This document shows positions 9,570 to 18,823 of a stretch of DNA of 64,000 bases, piece after piece (the first letter of the stretch is position 1; every line of letters begins with the position of its first letter). A program made the position numbers and the translations under genes. The notes below the pieces were generated by a model. It was not told the DNA's origin. It did not search any database and saw nothing but the letters and a program-made list of their open reading frames with translations. Origin of the DNA: Nocardioides aromaticivorans (GTDB lineage: Bacteria; Actinomycetota; Actinomycetes; Propionibacteriales; Nocardioidaceae); NCBI RefSeq assembly GCF_013408525.1, contig NZ_JACBZM010000001.1:4909001-4973000 (forward strand), read 5' to 3'.

Positions 9570-10171
9570 GCGATCACCTGCGTCGCCGCGAAGGTGAACG
9601 CGACATTGGACGACTGGAAGCCGCCGACGCCGGAACCGGACGGGAGCGTCACCTGCACGCAAAGGTCGTGGTACGGGGTCACGGACGTCGCGGCGAGGTT
9701 GCCACCGGGGGCGCTGTAGCCGTTGAGGTTCGCGTTGGCGGTGCCGACGACGGTCCCGCCGGTGCACGTCGAGCCGCTCACGGTTCCTCCCTTGCGCACG
9801 GTGACCTTGAGCGCGGCACCGAGCGTGCCCGTGGCGGTCGCCGAGACGGTGTACCCGAAGGTGAGCCGCCCGGTGCTGTTGTTGCGGACCCGGAGGACCT
9901 TGGCCACCGAGCCGCCAGAGGCCGGGATGCTGCCGGAGAGGTCGCTCCACACGTAGGTCTCGGGCTTCACCTTGTTGTTCGTGGCGAGGTCGATGTGGAC
10001 GGCGCCGGCCTGCACGGCCACGCCCTCCACCGTCGCCGCGTTGTGCCAGTACGCCGAGGTGGCGACGGCACCCGCGCCGAGCAGCAGGCCCGCCGACAGC
10101 AGGGCCCGGGTGCGACCGCGGCCGAACCAGCGGGCGCGCTGCGCACGGTGCCGGGGATCAGGCCTGTCCAT
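9566..10171 (-). CDS. Small exported protein with SipW-type signal
   Basis: This 201-residue protein starts MDRPDPRHRAQ, with a basic lead and then a hydrophobic helix (ALLSAGLLLGAGAVATSAYW) typical of alternate-type (TasA/camelysin-like) signals. The mature domain (VHIDLATNNKVKPETYVWSD ... VRNNSTGRLTFGYTVSA) looks like a beta-sandwich. The ATG at 10169-10171 is preferred because the longer extension overlaps the LPxTG gene heavily. It overlaps that gene by 14 bases and the peptidase fusion by 4. Confidence 0.75.
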   Translation of the reverse strand: MDRPDPRHRAQRARWFGRGRTRALLSAGLLLGAGAVATSAYWHNAATVEGVAVQAGAVHIDLATNNKVKPETYVWSDLSGSIPASGGSVAKVLRVRNNSTGRLTFGYTVSATATGTLGAALKVTVRKGGTVSGSTCTGGTVVGTANANLNGYSAPGGNLAATSVTPYHDLCVQVTLPSGSGVGGFQSSNVAFTFAATQVIA

Positions 10172-10856
10172 CGGTGACCACCTCCTCGTCACGGTCGCGG
10201 CGGTCGCGGCGTCGGACCAGTGCGAGACCGGTGCCGACGAGCGCGGCCGCGAGCCACAGGAGGCCGGGCGCGACGGCGGAACCGGTGCCCGGCAGGCCGT
10301 CCTGCACGCCGCCCACCTGGCCGTCGTCACCGTCACCGGAGCCGGACCCGTCGCCGTCGCCCTCGTCGACACCTCCGACGTCGCCGTCCTCGGAGAGGGT
10401 GAGCCTGATCCGGAACGGGACGGAGTCGACCTGGCGGGTGGAGTCCCAGTCGAAGGTCGCACGCACGGAGACTCGCGTCTGGGCGCCCTCGGCCACCTCG
10501 AGCTCGGTCGCGGCCCGCGTCGTGCCGGCCTCGACCGGGAGCCAGGCACCGTTGCCGATCCGTGCCTCGAGCGTGAAGTCGTCGTCGGCGAGCAGCAGGT
10601 CGGGGTCGTTCGCGACCACGTCGACCGTGAGCACGCCGGCGGAGGGGCCGTCGTTGCGGACCCGGAACGAGCGGACCTCCTGGTCGCCCGGGACGAACCG
10701 GAACGACGGCTCGAAGAGCGGCGCGGTGAGCTCGGTGCTCCAGCTGACGCCGTCGCGGCTCAACCCGATCTCGTCGTCGGCGTGCGCCGGCGCGGCAGCC
10801 AGCGTGACCGTCGCGATGGCGACGGACACGATCGGTGCGACGAGACGCCGGATCAC
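10158..10856 (-). CDS. LPxTG-type cell-wall-anchored protein
   Basis: This 232-residue protein has a conventional Sec signal (cleavage near APAHA-DD) unlike its SipW-type neighbours. A beta-rich domain contains VRSFRVRNDGPSAGVL, followed by an acidic Gly/Asp linker (about 160-186). It ends with a sortase signal: LPGTG at 188-192, a hydrophobic helix (about 195-213) and RRRDRRDRD. The expected role is a wall-linked base or anchor subunit for the surface structure encoded here. No sortase gene is in the window, so a housekeeping sortase elsewhere is presumed. It overlaps both neighbours. Confidence 0.8.
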   Translation of the reverse strand: MIRRLVAPIVSVAIATVTLAAAPAHADDEIGLSRDGVSWSTELTAPLFEPSFRFVPGDQEVRSFRVRNDGPSAGVLTVDVVANDPDLLLADDDFTLEARIGNGAWLPVEAGTTRAATELEVAEGAQTRVSVRATFDWDSTRQVDSVPFRIRLTLSEDGDVGGVDEGDGDGSGSGDGDDGQVGGVQDGLPGTGSAVAPGLLWLAAALVGTGLALVRRRDRRDRDEEVVTDGQA

Positions 10857-11596
10857 GATGAAGCCCTTCCTGTTGCTCTTCTGCGGGTCCCGGTGCGGAC
10901 CAGGACCACGACGGCCAGCAGGAGGATTCCTGCCGCCAACGCCGGCGCGGGCCGGCGGTTCTTCCCAGGTGGTGCGAGTGCTGCGGGTCGTGCTGGTGCT
11001 GCTGACGTTGCTGGTGCTGCCGGATCCGTCGACCCCTCAGTGACCGGCTCCGGCGACTCCCTCTTCACCCGCCGGCGGTCACGGAGTGCCGTGACGAACA
11101 TGAAGGCTGCGTAGCCGATGAGCGCCGCCGAGACGCCGAAGACGGCCCACTGACGCTCCTGGCCCGACAGCACGTTGTTGAGTCGTCCGAGGTACGGCGC
11201 CGAGTACCACAGCCGGCCCCTGACCTGGACCTCGGCGACCGGGAGCGGGTCCGGGTCGTCGTTGGCGTCGCCCTGCGTGATCAGCTGCGTCGTTCCGTCG
11301 AACCGGTTGCTGACCCCGACCACCCGGTGGGTGACGACGGTCGCCTTGCCGGACTCGAGCTGGTAGGTGATCACGTCGCCGACGGCGATCTCGTCCATGT
11401 CGACGGGCTTGACCACCACCAGCGTGCCCGGCGGGTAGGTCGGCTCCATCGAGCCGGTGAGCACCGTGTACGGCGTCGCCCCGGCGAGCCGCGGCACGAG
11501 GACCGCGGCCGCCAGGATGACGACCACACCGAGGATCACCACCCACAGCACGACCTGCCAGAGCCAACCGAGCGTCGCTCGTGCCGTGGGTGCCAC
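10853..11596 (-). CDS. SipW/ER-type signal peptidase I, first copy
   Basis: Membrane signal peptidase of the Ser-His type. The 247-residue protein has an N-terminal helix (14-35), nucleophile S49 in LTGSMEPTY, H90 in VVTHRVVG, and the intact acid box TQGDANDDPD (D110, D114). A helix follows at about 152-170, then a Pro/Ala-rich segment and a final helix near 220-236. All catalytic boxes match the SipW family, so this is the most canonical of the three copies. It is the second gene of the operon, 29 bases behind a SipW-type substrate, and overlaps the LPxTG gene by 4 bases. Confidence 0.9.
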   Translation of the reverse strand: MAPTARATLGWLWQVVLWVVILGVVVILAAAVLVPRLAGATPYTVLTGSMEPTYPPGTLVVVKPVDMDEIAVGDVITYQLESGKATVVTHRVVGVSNRFDGTTQLITQGDANDDPDPLPVAEVQVRGRLWYSAPYLGRLNNVLSGQERQWAVFGVSAALIGYAAFMFVTALRDRRRVKRESPEPVTEGSTDPAAPATSAAPARPAALAPPGKNRRPAPALAAGILLLAVVVLVRTGTRRRATGRASS

Positions 11597-11625
11597 CCGT
11601 CAGACGCCGTGATCGCCGGGAGCGA

Positions 11626-12162
11626 TCAGCTGTGGACCTGGGTCAGCGAGAAGCCGAAGTCGCTCAGCGTCACGTTCTGGGTCTGCGTGCCGTTGCCCGC
11701 GGTGCCCAGGAAGGTGATGGTGATCGACGCGTCGACGACGTCGCCGTCGTTGGCCTCGGTGATGACGCCGTCGGCCACGTCGGTCCCGTCGATCTGGAAC
11801 GAGTCGTCGATGGTCAGGTTCGTGCCCGTCAGCGAACCGCCACGGGTCGGGTCCGTGACGTCGAGGTTGGCGCGCAGGTGCTCACCGGTCGCCTGGACCT
11901 CGAACGAGCAGGTCTTCGTGAGGGTGTCGCCGGGGACGATGAGGTCGCCGGCCTCCCAGACCTTGCTGGCCTCGTCCTCGCCGCTGTCGAACACCCAGTC
12001 GGCGTCCGCGCACGTGTCGTTGATGATCTTGAGCTCGCCCGCGGTCGCAGCGATGCCCTCGACGTCAGCGTCGGCGGTCCAGAACGCGAGCGTCCCGGCG
12101 CCACCCATGAGCAGCACGGCCGCGCCGCCGGCGGCGAGTGCGCCCTTCGTCGTCTTCTTCAT
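11626..12162 (-). CDS. Alternate-type signal peptide protein (TasA/camelysin-like subunit)
   Basis: The 178-residue protein starts MKKTTKGALAAGG, then a hydrophobic helix and GGAGTLAFWTADADV, the diagnostic alternate-type signal recognised by SipW-like peptidases. The mature domain (GELKIINDTCADADWVF ... LRANLDVTDPTRGG) is an acidic beta-sandwich with two cysteines, compatible with a filament-forming or matrix subunit like TasA. The ATG at 12160-12162 has GGAGAA just upstream; the longer in-frame extension crosses a terminator and is rejected. It is the first gene of the operon, and the adjacent peptidase is its likely processing enzyme. Confidence 0.85.
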   Translation of the reverse strand: MKKTTKGALAAGGAAVLLMGGAGTLAFWTADADVEGIAATAGELKIINDTCADADWVFDSGEDEASKVWEAGDLIVPGDTLTKTCSFEVQATGEHLRANLDVTDPTRGGSLTGTNLTIDDSFQIDGTDVADGVITEANDGDVVDASITITFLGTAGNGTQTQNVTLSDFGFSLTQVHS

Positions 12163-12321
12163 TGGTTCTCCAGTCCCCATGCCTGCGTTGTCCCCAGGTC
12201 TGGCTCTCAGTTGTGAGGGATTGACTTTTTCCGACGCGGGAGCGCCTCGGAATCCGAAACGAAGGCAATCACGGACGGTCATGCAGGCGCGGGGAAACCG
12301 GGACATTGGCCCGGTAAATAA

Positions 12322-12363
12322 ATCGGAGCCATGGTCCTGACGTGTCAGGACCATGGCTCCGAT
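12322..12363 (-). terminator. Perfect 20-bp inverted repeat, terminator behind pdxS
   Basis: Two exact 20-base arms (12322-12341 and 12344-12363) are separated by only 2 bases. On the minus strand the hairpin is followed by TTTATTTA, so it reads as an intrinsic terminator 40 bases after the pdxS stop. It would insulate the accessory export operon from pdxS. The stem is unusually long and perfect for a bacterial terminator. Confidence 0.8.
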
Positions 12364-12402
12364 GGGTCATGCGGGTGGTTGCCCGCGTGGTTCAGCGAGG
12401 AG

Positions 12403-13308
12403 TCACCAGCCGCGCTCGGCGAGGCGGTGGGGCTGGGGCAGCTCGTCGACGTTGATCCCGACCATCGCCTCACCCAGACCACGCGAGACCTTCGCGACCA
12501 CGTCCGGGTCGTCGAAGAAGGTCGTCGCCTTCACGATCGCCTCGGCGCGCTGCGCCGGGTTGCCCGACTTGAAGATCCCCGAGCCGACGAACACACCCTC
12601 GGCACCCAGCTGCATCATCATCGCCGCATCCGCCGGCGTCGCGATCCCACCAGCGGTGAACAGCACCACCGGCAGCTTCCCGCTCCGGGCCACCTCCACG
12701 ACCAGCTCGTACGGCGCCTGCAGCTCCTTCGCCGCGACGTACAGCTCGTCGTCGGACAGCACCGTCAGCCGGCGCAGCTCCGCACGGATCGTGCGCATGT
12801 GCGTCACCGCGTTGGAGACGTCACCGGTGCCGGCCTCGCCCTTCGACCGGATCATCGCCGCACCCTCGGTGATCCGCCGCAGCGCCTCACCCAGGTTGGT
12901 CGCACCACACACGAACGGGACCGTGAAGGCCCACTTGTCGATGTGGTTGGCATAGTCGGCCGGGGTCAGCACCTCGGACTCGTCGATGTAGTCCACACCC
13001 AGCGACTGCAGCACCTGCGCCTCGGCGAAGTGACCGATCCGGGCCTTGGCCATCACCGGGATCGAGACCGCCTCGATGATCCCGTCGATCATGTCGGGGT
13101 CGCTCATCCGGGACACCCCACCCTGGGCGCGGATGTCGGCGGGCACACGCTCGAGCGCCATCACCGCGACCGCGCCGGCGTCCTCCGCGATCTTCGCCTG
13201 CTCCGGGGTGACGACGTCCATGATGACCCCACCCTTGAGCATCTCGGCCATGCCGCGCTTGACCCGGGTGGTGCCCTGCCCAGAAGTGGGCTCTGCCTGC
13301 TCGCTCAT
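12403..13308 (-). CDS. pdxS: Pyridoxal 5'-phosphate synthase subunit PdxS
   Basis: PdxS condenses ribose 5-phosphate, glyceraldehyde 3-phosphate and ammonia to PLP. The 301-residue TIM barrel has D31 ([10 protein letters not shown]), the Schiff-base lysine K88 (MAKARIGH), the second lysine K156 ([11 protein letters not shown]), and [10 protein letters not shown]. The ATG at 13306-13308 follows family length. It lies 32 bases downstream of pgsA. Its partner pdxT is separated from it by the inserted SipW operon. Confidence 0.97.
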   Translation of the reverse strand: MSEQAEPTSGQGTTRVKRGMAEMLKGGVIMDVVTPEQAKIAEDAGAVAVMALERVPADIRAQGGVSRMSDPDMIDGIIEAVSIPVMAKARIGHFAEAQVLQSLGVDYIDESEVLTPADYANHIDKWAFTVPFVCGATNLGEALRRITEGAAMIRSKGEAGTGDVSNAVTHMRTIRAELRRLTVLSDDELYVAAKELQAPYELVVEVARSGKLPVVLFTAGGIATPADAAMMMQLGAEGVFVGSGIFKSGNPAQRAEAIVKATTFFDDPDVVAKVSRGLGEAMVGINVDELPQPHRLAERGW

Positions 13309-13340
13309 GGCACCAATCGTACGGCCGCGGGCCGCCGGGA

Positions 13341-14000
13341 CTACGCCTGGGGCTCCCCCGTGGGCGGCTCGGTCGCCGCCTCCGCCGCGAGGGCCTGGCG
13401 GCGCACCTTCAGGACCCGGAAGACCACCGTGTAGGTGCTGGCCGCGGCGAGCGCCCAGAGGGTGACGTACATGAGGATCGGCAGGTCGAGGAGGGCGCCG
13501 AGGCCGGTCATCACCAGGATCGAGACGAGGCGGTCGGCGCGCTCGGCGATGCCACCCTTGGCGTCCATGCCGAGCGACTCGGCGCGAGCCCGGGCGTACG
13601 ACGTCACCGAGCCCATGACCAGGCACCACAGGGTCACGCAGAGGTAGAGGTAGCTGTCGCCCTGGTCCTTGCCCGTGCCGGCGAAGTAGAGCGCGAGACC
13701 ACCGAAGATCGCGCCGTCGCCGATCCGGTCGAGGGTCGAGTCCCAGAAGGCGCCGAACTTCGACACCCGGCCCATCTCGCGGGCCATCCGCCCGTCGATC
13801 AGGTCGCTGAACACGAACGCCGTGATGAACAGGACGCCGATGAGCAGCTCACCCTGCGGGAAGAAGATCAGCGCGCCGGCGCTGACGCCGAGCGTGCCGA
13901 CGAGGGTGACCGCGTCGGGACTGATGCCCATCCGGATGAACAGCCGCACGAACGGGTGCAGCACGGTCCCGGCCCAGAACTCCTTGAAGCGCTCCAACAC
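13341..14000 (-). CDS. pgsA: Phosphatidylinositol phosphate synthase (CDP-alcohol phosphatidyltransferase)
   Basis: This integral membrane enzyme joins CDP-diacylglycerol to inositol 1-phosphate, the first step of actinobacterial phosphatidylinositol synthesis. The 219-residue protein has about six helices and the complete CDP-alcohol signature: D66, D69-G70, A73-R74, G83, D87 and D91. Assignment to PIP synthase rather than another phosphotransferase rests on the thrS-HIT-pgsA synteny. The acyltransferase and mannosyltransferase genes that follow it in mycobacteria are absent; pdxS comes next. Confidence 0.88.
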   Translation of the reverse strand: MLERFKEFWAGTVLHPFVRLFIRMGISPDAVTLVGTLGVSAGALIFFPQGELLIGVLFITAFVFSDLIDGRMAREMGRVSKFGAFWDSTLDRIGDGAIFGGLALYFAGTGKDQGDSYLYLCVTLWCLVMGSVTSYARARAESLGMDAKGGIAERADRLVSILVMTGLGALLDLPILMYVTLWALAAASTYTVVFRVLKVRRQALAAEAATEPPTGEPQA

Positions 14001-14010
14001 GGCGCGAAAC

Positions 14011-14571
14011 CTACCCCTGCCAGTGCTCGGCGAGCAGATCGCGGGTGTCCCCGAGCAGCTGCGGCAGGGTCTTGGTGCCCGCGATCACGGTCATGAAGTT
14101 GGCGTCGCCCGACCAGCGCGGCACGACGTGCTGGTGCAGGTGACCGGACAGCGAGCCGCCGGCCGCTCCCCCGAGGTTGAGCCCGACGTTGAACGCGTGC
14201 GGCTGCGAGACGACCCGGATCGTGCGCAGTGCGGCCTTCGTCAGCGCCGCGACCTCGTCGGTCTCGGCGTCGTCGAGGTCGGTGTAGTCGGCGACGTGGC
14301 GGTAGGGCAGCACCATCAGGTGGCCCGGGTTGTACGGGTAGAGGTTGAGCACGGCGTACGCCGCCTCCCCGCGTACGACGACCAGGGCGTCGTCGGTCGA
14401 CGTCGCCGGGTCACGGGTGATCCGGCAGAAGGGGCAGGCCGGGCGGGGCTCGGCGTGGGCCGGCGGCTCGACGTCCTCCTCGCCGCGCACGTAGGACATG
14501 CGGTGCGGCGTCCACAGCCGCTCGAGCCCGTCGGGGTCGGCCACGTGGTTCCCGTTCCTCACTGCCGTCAC
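14011..14571 (-). CDS. HIT-domain nucleotide hydrolase/phosphorylase
   Basis: Histidine-triad protein of the group that includes mycobacterial AP4A phosphorylase. The 186-residue protein carries H144-x-H146-x-H148 in GHLHQHVVPRW, the preceding NPGHLMVLPYRHV block, and a CPFC pair (46-49) likely to bind zinc with downstream histidines. The start is taken as the GTG at 14569-14571, which overlaps the TetR stop (GTGA); a second GTG at 14562 is possible. It lies 10 bases upstream of pgsA, a conserved neighbourhood. Confidence 0.88.
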   Translation of the reverse strand: MTAVRNGNHVADPDGLERLWTPHRMSYVRGEEDVEPPAHAEPRPACPFCRITRDPATSTDDALVVVRGEAAYAVLNLYPYNPGHLMVLPYRHVADYTDLDDAETDEVAALTKAALRTIRVVSQPHAFNVGLNLGGAAGGSLSGHLHQHVVPRWSGDANFMTVIAGTKTLPQLLGDTRDLLAEHWQG

Positions 14572-15296
14572 TGGTCGTCGGACGAGGTCGAGTGCGAGAG
14601 CATCTGCAGCAGGTCGGCGACGGGCAGGTCCGGCAGGTTGAGCCCGCGCGACAGCGCCATGCCGTTGATCTGCAGCCAGATCGACTCCGACAGGATGTTG
14701 ATCGTCGCCTCGGTGCTCGGCTCGCGCACGTCGCGCTCGAGCCAGCGCCGCACGGCGGCGAAGACCGCGCCGATCATGCCGAACACCCACGGGTCGAGGG
14801 CGGCGCGGTCGTCCTCGGAGAGCTCGACGCCGAGGGCCGCCACGACGATCGTCATGATGCCCTCGATGCCCTCGGCGACCTGCTGGACCGCCTGGCTGAG
14901 CGGGCTCGGGCCCCACTGGGTGAGGTCGCGCTCGCCGAACCAGTAGAGCGACGGGTGCGCCTCGGCCCAGCGGACGAAGCCGCCGACGATGCGGTGGATG
15001 ATCTGGTCCGGCGTGCCGTCGTAGGACAGCGCGGGGAGCATCTGGGCGCCGATGTTCTCGCAGATCTCGGTCTGCACGGCGCGGTCGAGGTCCGAGCGGT
15101 CGCTGAAGTGGCGGTAGATGACCGTGCGGCTCATCTTCGCCTCGTCGGCGACGTCCTGCACCTGGAAGTCCTCGCCGGGGGCCTGGCGTTCGAGCACCGC
15201 GATCGCGGCGTCGATGATCACCTGGCGGCGTACCTGGTTGTGCTCCTGCCAGCGCCGACGGCGTCCGTCGAGCAGCTCACCACTCTCCGAGCTCAT
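14568..15296 (-). CDS. TetR/AcrR family transcriptional regulator
   Basis: This 242-residue protein has an N-terminal TetR helix-turn-helix (VIIDAAIAVLERQ ... VQDVADEAKMSRTVIYRHF) and a large C-terminal ligand-sensing domain. It is embedded in the thrS-HIT-pgsA gene cluster with a 4-base overlap into the HIT gene. Its target is unknown; regulation of lipid or envelope genes is only a contextual guess. Confidence 0.9.
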   Translation of the reverse strand: MSSESGELLDGRRRRWQEHNQVRRQVIIDAAIAVLERQAPGEDFQVQDVADEAKMSRTVIYRHFSDRSDLDRAVQTEICENIGAQMLPALSYDGTPDQIIHRIVGGFVRWAEAHPSLYWFGERDLTQWGPSPLSQAVQQVAEGIEGIMTIVVAALGVELSEDDRAALDPWVFGMIGAVFAAVRRWLERDVREPSTEATINILSESIWLQINGMALSRGLNLPDLPVADLLQMLSHSTSSDDQ

Positions 15297-15308
15297 TGCG
15301 AAACCCTC

Positions 15309-16295
15309 TCACGTGAAGCGGTGGAACCACTGGCCGAGGTCGGCGGCGACGCCGGGGCACGTGACGTTCTGGTCACGCTGCAAGGCGACCCACTGTCCCA
15401 TCACGGCCGTGCCGCCCTGGATCGACCAGTCGTCGCCGCACCTGTTGAGTGCCTCCGCCTTCGACGTCTGGCCCGCCGCGCGCCACTCGGGCACGCCGCC
15501 GAGGTCGAAGTCGCCGACGACCCGCTCGTAGAGGCTCGGCGTCGAGTAGACCCCGATCCGGAAGCCGGCGTCGACGTAGCCGCGGGCGACTCCCTCGATG
15601 ACGGCGGCGTTGGCGCGCAGGTTGCCGCTCCACTCGAAGTCGGGCACGGGCTCGACGTCGATCCACACGATCGGGCTGAGCAGCCCGACGGTGGCCATGG
15701 TGCCGATGTTGAAGCGGGCCTGGGCGTAGCCGACGTTCTTGAGCTGTCCGATCGTCGTCGAGGCGTCGTAGGGGCCGTTGGCGCCCTCGTCCCTCAACGT
15801 CGCGGCGCTCGGGTACGACGACACGGCGTAGACGGCGACCAGGACGTCGTTGTCCTTCGCCCACTGCACCTGGTCGGCCAGGCACGGGTTGGGCGTGAAG
15901 CCCGGCCCGTTGGTGAGCCCCAGGACGACGTACTCGGCCGTCGGCAGGGGCATCGGGAGCCCCTTGCCCTGCTTCTGGGGGATGCCGGTCCCCTTCGGGC
16001 ACTGGGGCCAGCTCACGTCGCCACCGAGCACCTCGCCGTCGCGCGGCGCGATGTCGCTCGTGGGCTGGCTGCCCTCGCGGGCGAGGTCCTCCGCCGCCTT
16101 CGCCAGGTCGCTGGCGTCGGCACCGGGGTCACCCGCGTCTCCCCCGGGCTTGCCGCTGTCGCTGGGGCTGGCCGTGGCCGTCGTCGACACGGGCGGGCGC
16201 GGCGGCGCACCGGACGGCTTGTCCGAGCCGCCGCAGGCCACGAGGGCAGGCAGCAGCGCCGTGAGTACGACGACCGCCGGCCCCCTGCGTCCCAT
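15309..16295 (-). CDS. Lipoprotein with GH25-like/DUF1906-like domain
   Basis: The 328-residue protein has a lipoprotein signal (LPALVAC-GG, cysteine near residue 21), a Pro/Ser/Asp-rich linker, then an actinobacterial domain starting VLGGDVSWPQCPKG and including YVVLGLTNGPGFTPNPCL and IVWIDVEPVPDFEWSG. The barrel-like pattern and acidic IDVEP motif resemble GH25/DUF1906 hydrolase-like proteins that may act on peptidoglycan. It lies 2 bases downstream of thrS. Enzymatic activity is not established. Confidence 0.75.
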   Translation of the reverse strand: MGRRGPAVVVLTALLPALVACGGSDKPSGAPPRPPVSTTATASPSDSGKPGGDAGDPGADASDLAKAAEDLAREGSQPTSDIAPRDGEVLGGDVSWPQCPKGTGIPQKQGKGLPMPLPTAEYVVLGLTNGPGFTPNPCLADQVQWAKDNDVLVAVYAVSSYPSAATLRDEGANGPYDASTTIGQLKNVGYAQARFNIGTMATVGLLSPIVWIDVEPVPDFEWSGNLRANAAVIEGVARGYVDAGFRIGVYSTPSLYERVVGDFDLGGVPEWRAAGQTSKAEALNRCGDDWSIQGGTAVMGQWVALQRDQNVTCPGVAADLGQWFHRFT

Positions 16296-16297
16296 GG

Positions 16298-18280
16298 TCA
16301 GACTTGCTCCCGGCTCTCCACGGCGGCGACCACGCGCTCGATCGCCTCGGCGATCGGGACGCCGTTGTCCTGCCGGCCGTCGCGGTAGCGGAAGCTGACC
16401 GCGCCCTTCTCGACGTCCTCGCCACCGGCGATGAGCATGAACGGGATCTTCTGCAGCTGGGCGTTGCGGATCTTCTTCTGGAACCGGTCGTCCGACTCGT
16501 CGACCTCGACCCGGATGCCCCGCGCCTTGAGCTGGTCGGTGACGTCGTAGAGGTAGTCGGTGAACGCGTCGGCCACCGGGATGCCGACGACCTGCACCGG
16601 CGCGAGCCACGGAGGGAAGGCGCCGGCGTAGTGCTCGACGAGGACACCGAGGAAGCGCTCGATCGAGCCGAACTTCGCCGAGTGGATCATCACCGGCTGC
16701 TGCTTCGAGCCGTCGGACGAGGTGTACTCGAGACCGAAGCGGGCCGGCTGGTTGAAGTCGTACTGCACCGTGCCCATCTGCCAGGTGCGGCCGATGGCGT
16801 CCTTGGCCTGGACCGAGATCTTCGGCCCGTAGAAGGCGGCGCCGCCCGGGTCCGGCACGAGCTGGAGACCGGTCTCGGCCGCGACGTCCTCGAGCACCTT
16901 CGTGGCGGTCGCCCAGTCCTCGTCGGAGCCGACGAACTTGTCGGGCTTGGAGTCGTCGCGGGTCGAGAGCTCGAGGTAGAAGTCGTCGAGCCCGAAGTCC
17001 TTGAGCACGCCGAGCATGAAGCCCAGGAGGTGCTTGACCTCGGCCGGCGCCTGCTCGGGGGTGCAGTAGGAGTGCGAGTCGTCCTGCGCGAAGCCGCGCA
17101 CGCGGGTCAGGCCGTGGATCACGCCCGACTTCTCGTAGCGGTAGACGCTGCCGAACTCGAACAGGCGCAGCGGCAGCTCGCGGTAGGAGCGCCCGCGGCT
17201 GCTGAAGATCAGGTTGTGCATCGGGCAGTTCATCGCCTTCAGCTGGTAGTTCGTGCCCTCGAACTCCATCGGCGGGAACATGGTGTCGGCGTAGTACGGC
17301 AGGTGCCCCGAGGTGTGGAACAGCCCGTCCTTGGTGATGTGCGGGGTGCCGACGTAGGAGAAGCCCTCCTCGATGTGGCGCTGGCGGACGTAGTCCTCCA
17401 TCTCCCGCTTGATGACGCCGCCCTTGGGGTGGAACACCGGCAGGCCGGAGCCGATCTCGTCGGGGAAGGAGAACAGGTCGAGCTCGCGCCCGAGCTTGCG
17501 GTGGTCGCGCCGCTCGGCCTCCTCGAGCCGGTGGAGGTGCTCGTCGAGCTCCTCCTTGCTCGGCCAGGCGGTGCCGTAGATGCGCTGGAGCTGCTTGTTC
17601 TTCTCGTCGCCGCGCCAGTACGCCGCCGCGCTGCGCATCAGCTTGAACGCCGGGATCCGCTTGGTGGTGGGCAGGTGCGGCCCACGGCAGAGGTCCTTCC
17701 AGGCGACCTCGCCCTTGCGGTTGATGTTGTCGTAGATGGTCAGCTCGCCCGCGCCGACCTCGGCGGAGGCACCCTCCGCGGCGTCCGCGGCCGATCCCTT
17801 GAGGCCGATCAGCTCGACCTTGTAGGGCTCGTCGGCGAGCTCGACCAGCGCGTCCTCGTCGGTGGTGACCCGGCGGTCGAAGCGCTGGTTCTCCTTGACG
17901 ATCTTGCGCATCGCGCTCTCGAGCTTCGCGAGGTCCTCGGGCACGAAGGGCACCGGCACGTCGAAGTCGTAGTAGAAGCCGTCCTGGATCGGCGGGCCGA
18001 TGCCGAGCTTGGCCTCGGGGTAGAGCTGCTGCACCGCCTGGGCCAGCACGTGCGCGGTCGAGTGGCGCAGGATGTCGAGCCCGTCGGGGCTCCCGATGGC
18101 CACGCCCTCGACCTCGTCACCGTCGGCGAGCTCGTAGGAGAGGTCCTTGAGCTGGCCACCGACACGCGCGGCGATCACGTCGGCGTCGTCGCGGAACAGC
18201 TCCCAGGCCTTCGTGCCCGTGGTGACCGTCGAGTCCCGGCGCGCATCGGCGGACACTACGACGACCTTGATGTCGGACAC
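16298..18280 (-). CDS. thrS: Threonyl-tRNA synthetase
   Basis: Class II synthetase that charges tRNA-Thr. The 660-residue protein has an N-terminal TGS-like domain, the SAD editing domain, the class II core with MNCPMHN (zinc cysteine) and [17 protein letters not shown], and the C-terminal anticodon-binding domain ending [15 protein letters not shown]. Length is normal. It heads the minus-strand cluster running to pdxS. Confidence 0.97.
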   Translation of the reverse strand: MSDIKVVVVSADARRDSTVTTGTKAWELFRDDADVIAARVGGQLKDLSYELADGDEVEGVAIGSPDGLDILRHSTAHVLAQAVQQLYPEAKLGIGPPIQDGFYYDFDVPVPFVPEDLAKLESAMRKIVKENQRFDRRVTTDEDALVELADEPYKVELIGLKGSAADAAEGASAEVGAGELTIYDNINRKGEVAWKDLCRGPHLPTTKRIPAFKLMRSAAAYWRGDEKNKQLQRIYGTAWPSKEELDEHLHRLEEAERRDHRKLGRELDLFSFPDEIGSGLPVFHPKGGVIKREMEDYVRQRHIEEGFSYVGTPHITKDGLFHTSGHLPYYADTMFPPMEFEGTNYQLKAMNCPMHNLIFSSRGRSYRELPLRLFEFGSVYRYEKSGVIHGLTRVRGFAQDDSHSYCTPEQAPAEVKHLLGFMLGVLKDFGLDDFYLELSTRDDSKPDKFVGSDEDWATATKVLEDVAAETGLQLVPDPGGAAFYGPKISVQAKDAIGRTWQMGTVQYDFNQPARFGLEYTSSDGSKQQPVMIHSAKFGSIERFLGVLVEHYAGAFPPWLAPVQVVGIPVADAFTDYLYDVTDQLKARGIRVEVDESDDRFQKKIRNAQLQKIPFMLIAGGEDVEKGAVSFRYRDGRQDNGVPIAEAIERVVAAVESREQV

Positions 18281-18391
18281 GGAGGAGCTCCTTCTGGAGA
18301 GGCGGACCGCACGGTTGCGGACGTACGTCGATCGTATCGGCCGCCGCGGGCCGGCACGCAGCCGATTCCCGCGCCGGGACCCCCGTCGGGC

Positions 18392-18823
18392 TCAGCCCCT
18401 CTCCGCGCCCCGATCTCCGCCCCGGTCCGGGCCCCGGTCCGAGCCGGCGGCGGCGCGGCGTGCGCGGCCCGCCTCGGCGCAGCGGCGGAGCCGGCGGCGT
18501 ACCTCGGGAAGGGCCGCGGGGCCACGCTCCTGCACGGCCGCGAAGGCGTGGTGGGAGCAGGTGGGCGTCAGGTTGCAGACCGCGGGCCGGTGCGCGGAGA
18601 CGTTGACCTGGTAGGACCGGATGAGGCGCAGCAGCGTCCCGGTGGTCCCCCGCGCGCCCGCCACGGGCGGCGTGGTGCGGTAGCCGGCCAGCGTCGCCAG
18701 CACGAGCCCGAGCAGGAACGGGCTGCAGTCGGCGCACTCCGCGACGTCGCACGCGCCGTCCGCGCAGTCGCGTCCGCGCTTCCTCCGGCTCCGCCGGTTG
18801 CGGCGATCGCGCCACCACCCCAT
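18392..18823 (-). CDS. yidD: YidD-like membrane insertion factor
   Basis: The 143-residue protein carries the YidD core LLRLIRSYQVNVSAHRPAVC followed by PTCSHHAFAAVQERG, with the family's conserved cysteines. YidD assists YidC-dependent insertion of membrane proteins. Compared with typical 70-90-residue YidD it has a basic N-terminal extension with extra cysteines and an Arg/Gly-rich tail. It is a stand-alone copy, not beside rnpA or yidC, so it is probably a paralogue of the oriC-proximal gene. Confidence 0.75.
   Translation of the reverse strand: MGWWRDRRNRRSRRKRGRDCADGACDVAECADCSPFLLGLVLATLAGYRTTPPVAGARGTTGTLLRLIRSYQVNVSAHRPAVCNLTPTCSHHAFAAVQERGPAALPEVRRRLRRCAEAGRARRAAAGSDRGPDRGGDRGAERG

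Noticed and set aside
18281..18391. T-box or leader riboswitch before thrS
   Set aside because: No specifier-loop or conserved T-box sequence is visible in the 111-base gap.
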